The notes beneath the pieces are model-generated. The model made no database searches. It was not told the DNA's origin and worked only from the letters and a program-made list of their open reading frames with translations. The position numbers were made by a program, and so were the translations under genes. Source: Candidatus Omnitrophota bacterium (GTDB lineage: Bacteria; Omnitrophota; Gorgyraeia; B26-G9). Taken from it: a stretch of DNA of 5,714 nucleotides. The stretch spans positions 1 to 5,714 of the forward strand of contig QNCH01000112.1 in the NCBI GenBank assembly GCA_003645745.1. Direction: 5' to 3'. Below are positions 5,587 to 5,714 of this stretch, piece by piece (position 1 is the first letter of the stretch; each line of letters opens with the position of its first letter).

Positions 5587-5714
5587 ATGTTAAAAAAATA
5601 GGGTTGTGTTTTACGTTAATAATGATTTTGTTTGTAGTAAAAGTATATGCCGCGGCAATTGTTATTGATCATAATTGTACTGATTTATCACAAATTCCAG
5701 ATACATGGGTAGTG
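5587..5714 (+). CDS. Exported protein of unknown function, 5' end only, with an apparent frameshift at an A7 run
   Basis: From about 5598 one frame stays open to the window end and encodes a signal peptide, IGLCFTLIMILFVVKVYA, then a mature start AAIVIDHNCTDLSQIPDTWV. The predicted cleavage follows VYA. ATG 5587 has a good Shine-Dalgarno sequence (AGAAAGG, 5573-5579, spacing 7) and gives MLKK, the ideal positively charged start for this peptide, but it hits TAG at 5599-5601. Reading slips into the signal-peptide frame if the run AAAAAAA at 5592-5598 is read one base back, giving MLKKIGLCF. Alternatives without a slip are TTG 5604 and ATG 5622, both lacking a usable Shine-Dalgarno sequence and the basic n-region. 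The motif VIDHNCTDLSQIP resembles the start of secreted proteins of unknown function that I recall from Omnitrophota and deltaproteobacteria. Whether the A7 is a sequencing error, a mutation or a real slippage site cannot be decided here. Confidence 0.6.

Overview
The core of this AT-rich window is a tight plus-strand operon of three peptidoglycan genes: ftsI (division transpeptidase, 618-2339), murE (2329-3810) and murF (3817-5190). ftsI and murE overlap by 11 bases, and murE and murF are 6 bases apart, so the three are probably co-transcribed and translationally coupled. MurE and MurF add the third residue and the terminal D-Ala-D-Ala to the UDP-MurNAc peptide in the cytoplasm, and FtsI later cross-links that peptide at the septum. 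MurE carries the DNPR motif of meso-diaminopimelate-adding enzymes, which indicates an A1-gamma type, Gram-negative-like wall. This is a fragment of the classical dcw cluster, but neither the genes that usually precede it (mraZ, rsmH, ftsL) nor those that usually follow it (mraY, murD, ftsW, murG) are in the window.

Left flank (1-617). This region holds palindromic mobile-element debris. A roughly 184-bp element (367-550) looks like a MITE: it has inverted ends beginning TACTCAAACG, abuts TA dinucleotides and has a strong central hairpin. A second copy, cut by the window edge, ends at 116. Exactly between them (117-366) lies a decayed IS200-like/REP-associated tyrosine transposase (Y1, HUH type), broken by a frameshift and an in-frame stop. 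The right-hand element begins in what appears to be the catalytic tyrosine codon. A short hairpin (566-588) separates this debris from ftsI.

Right flank (5190-5586). The stop codon of murF runs directly into a 100-bp palindrome with perfect 17-bp arms. After it comes a 29-bp hairpin that looks like an internally deleted relic of the left-flank MITE, then AT-rich sequence, a possible promoter, and a purine-rich leader that can fold. The window ends inside a new gene for an exported protein (5587-5714). Its start codon and signal peptide are in different frames, joined across a run of seven A at a site matching a -1 slippery heptamer.

Organism. An uncultured Gram-negative-type bacterium is likely. 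The N-terminal motif of the last gene and the low-GC, MITE-rich context bring Omnitrophota or deltaproteobacterial-like lineages to mind, but this is recollection and not a demonstrated assignment. No complete novel system is visible. The points most worth checking are the MITE family and its link to the dead transposase, the palindrome fused to murF, and the A7 frame change in the last gene.
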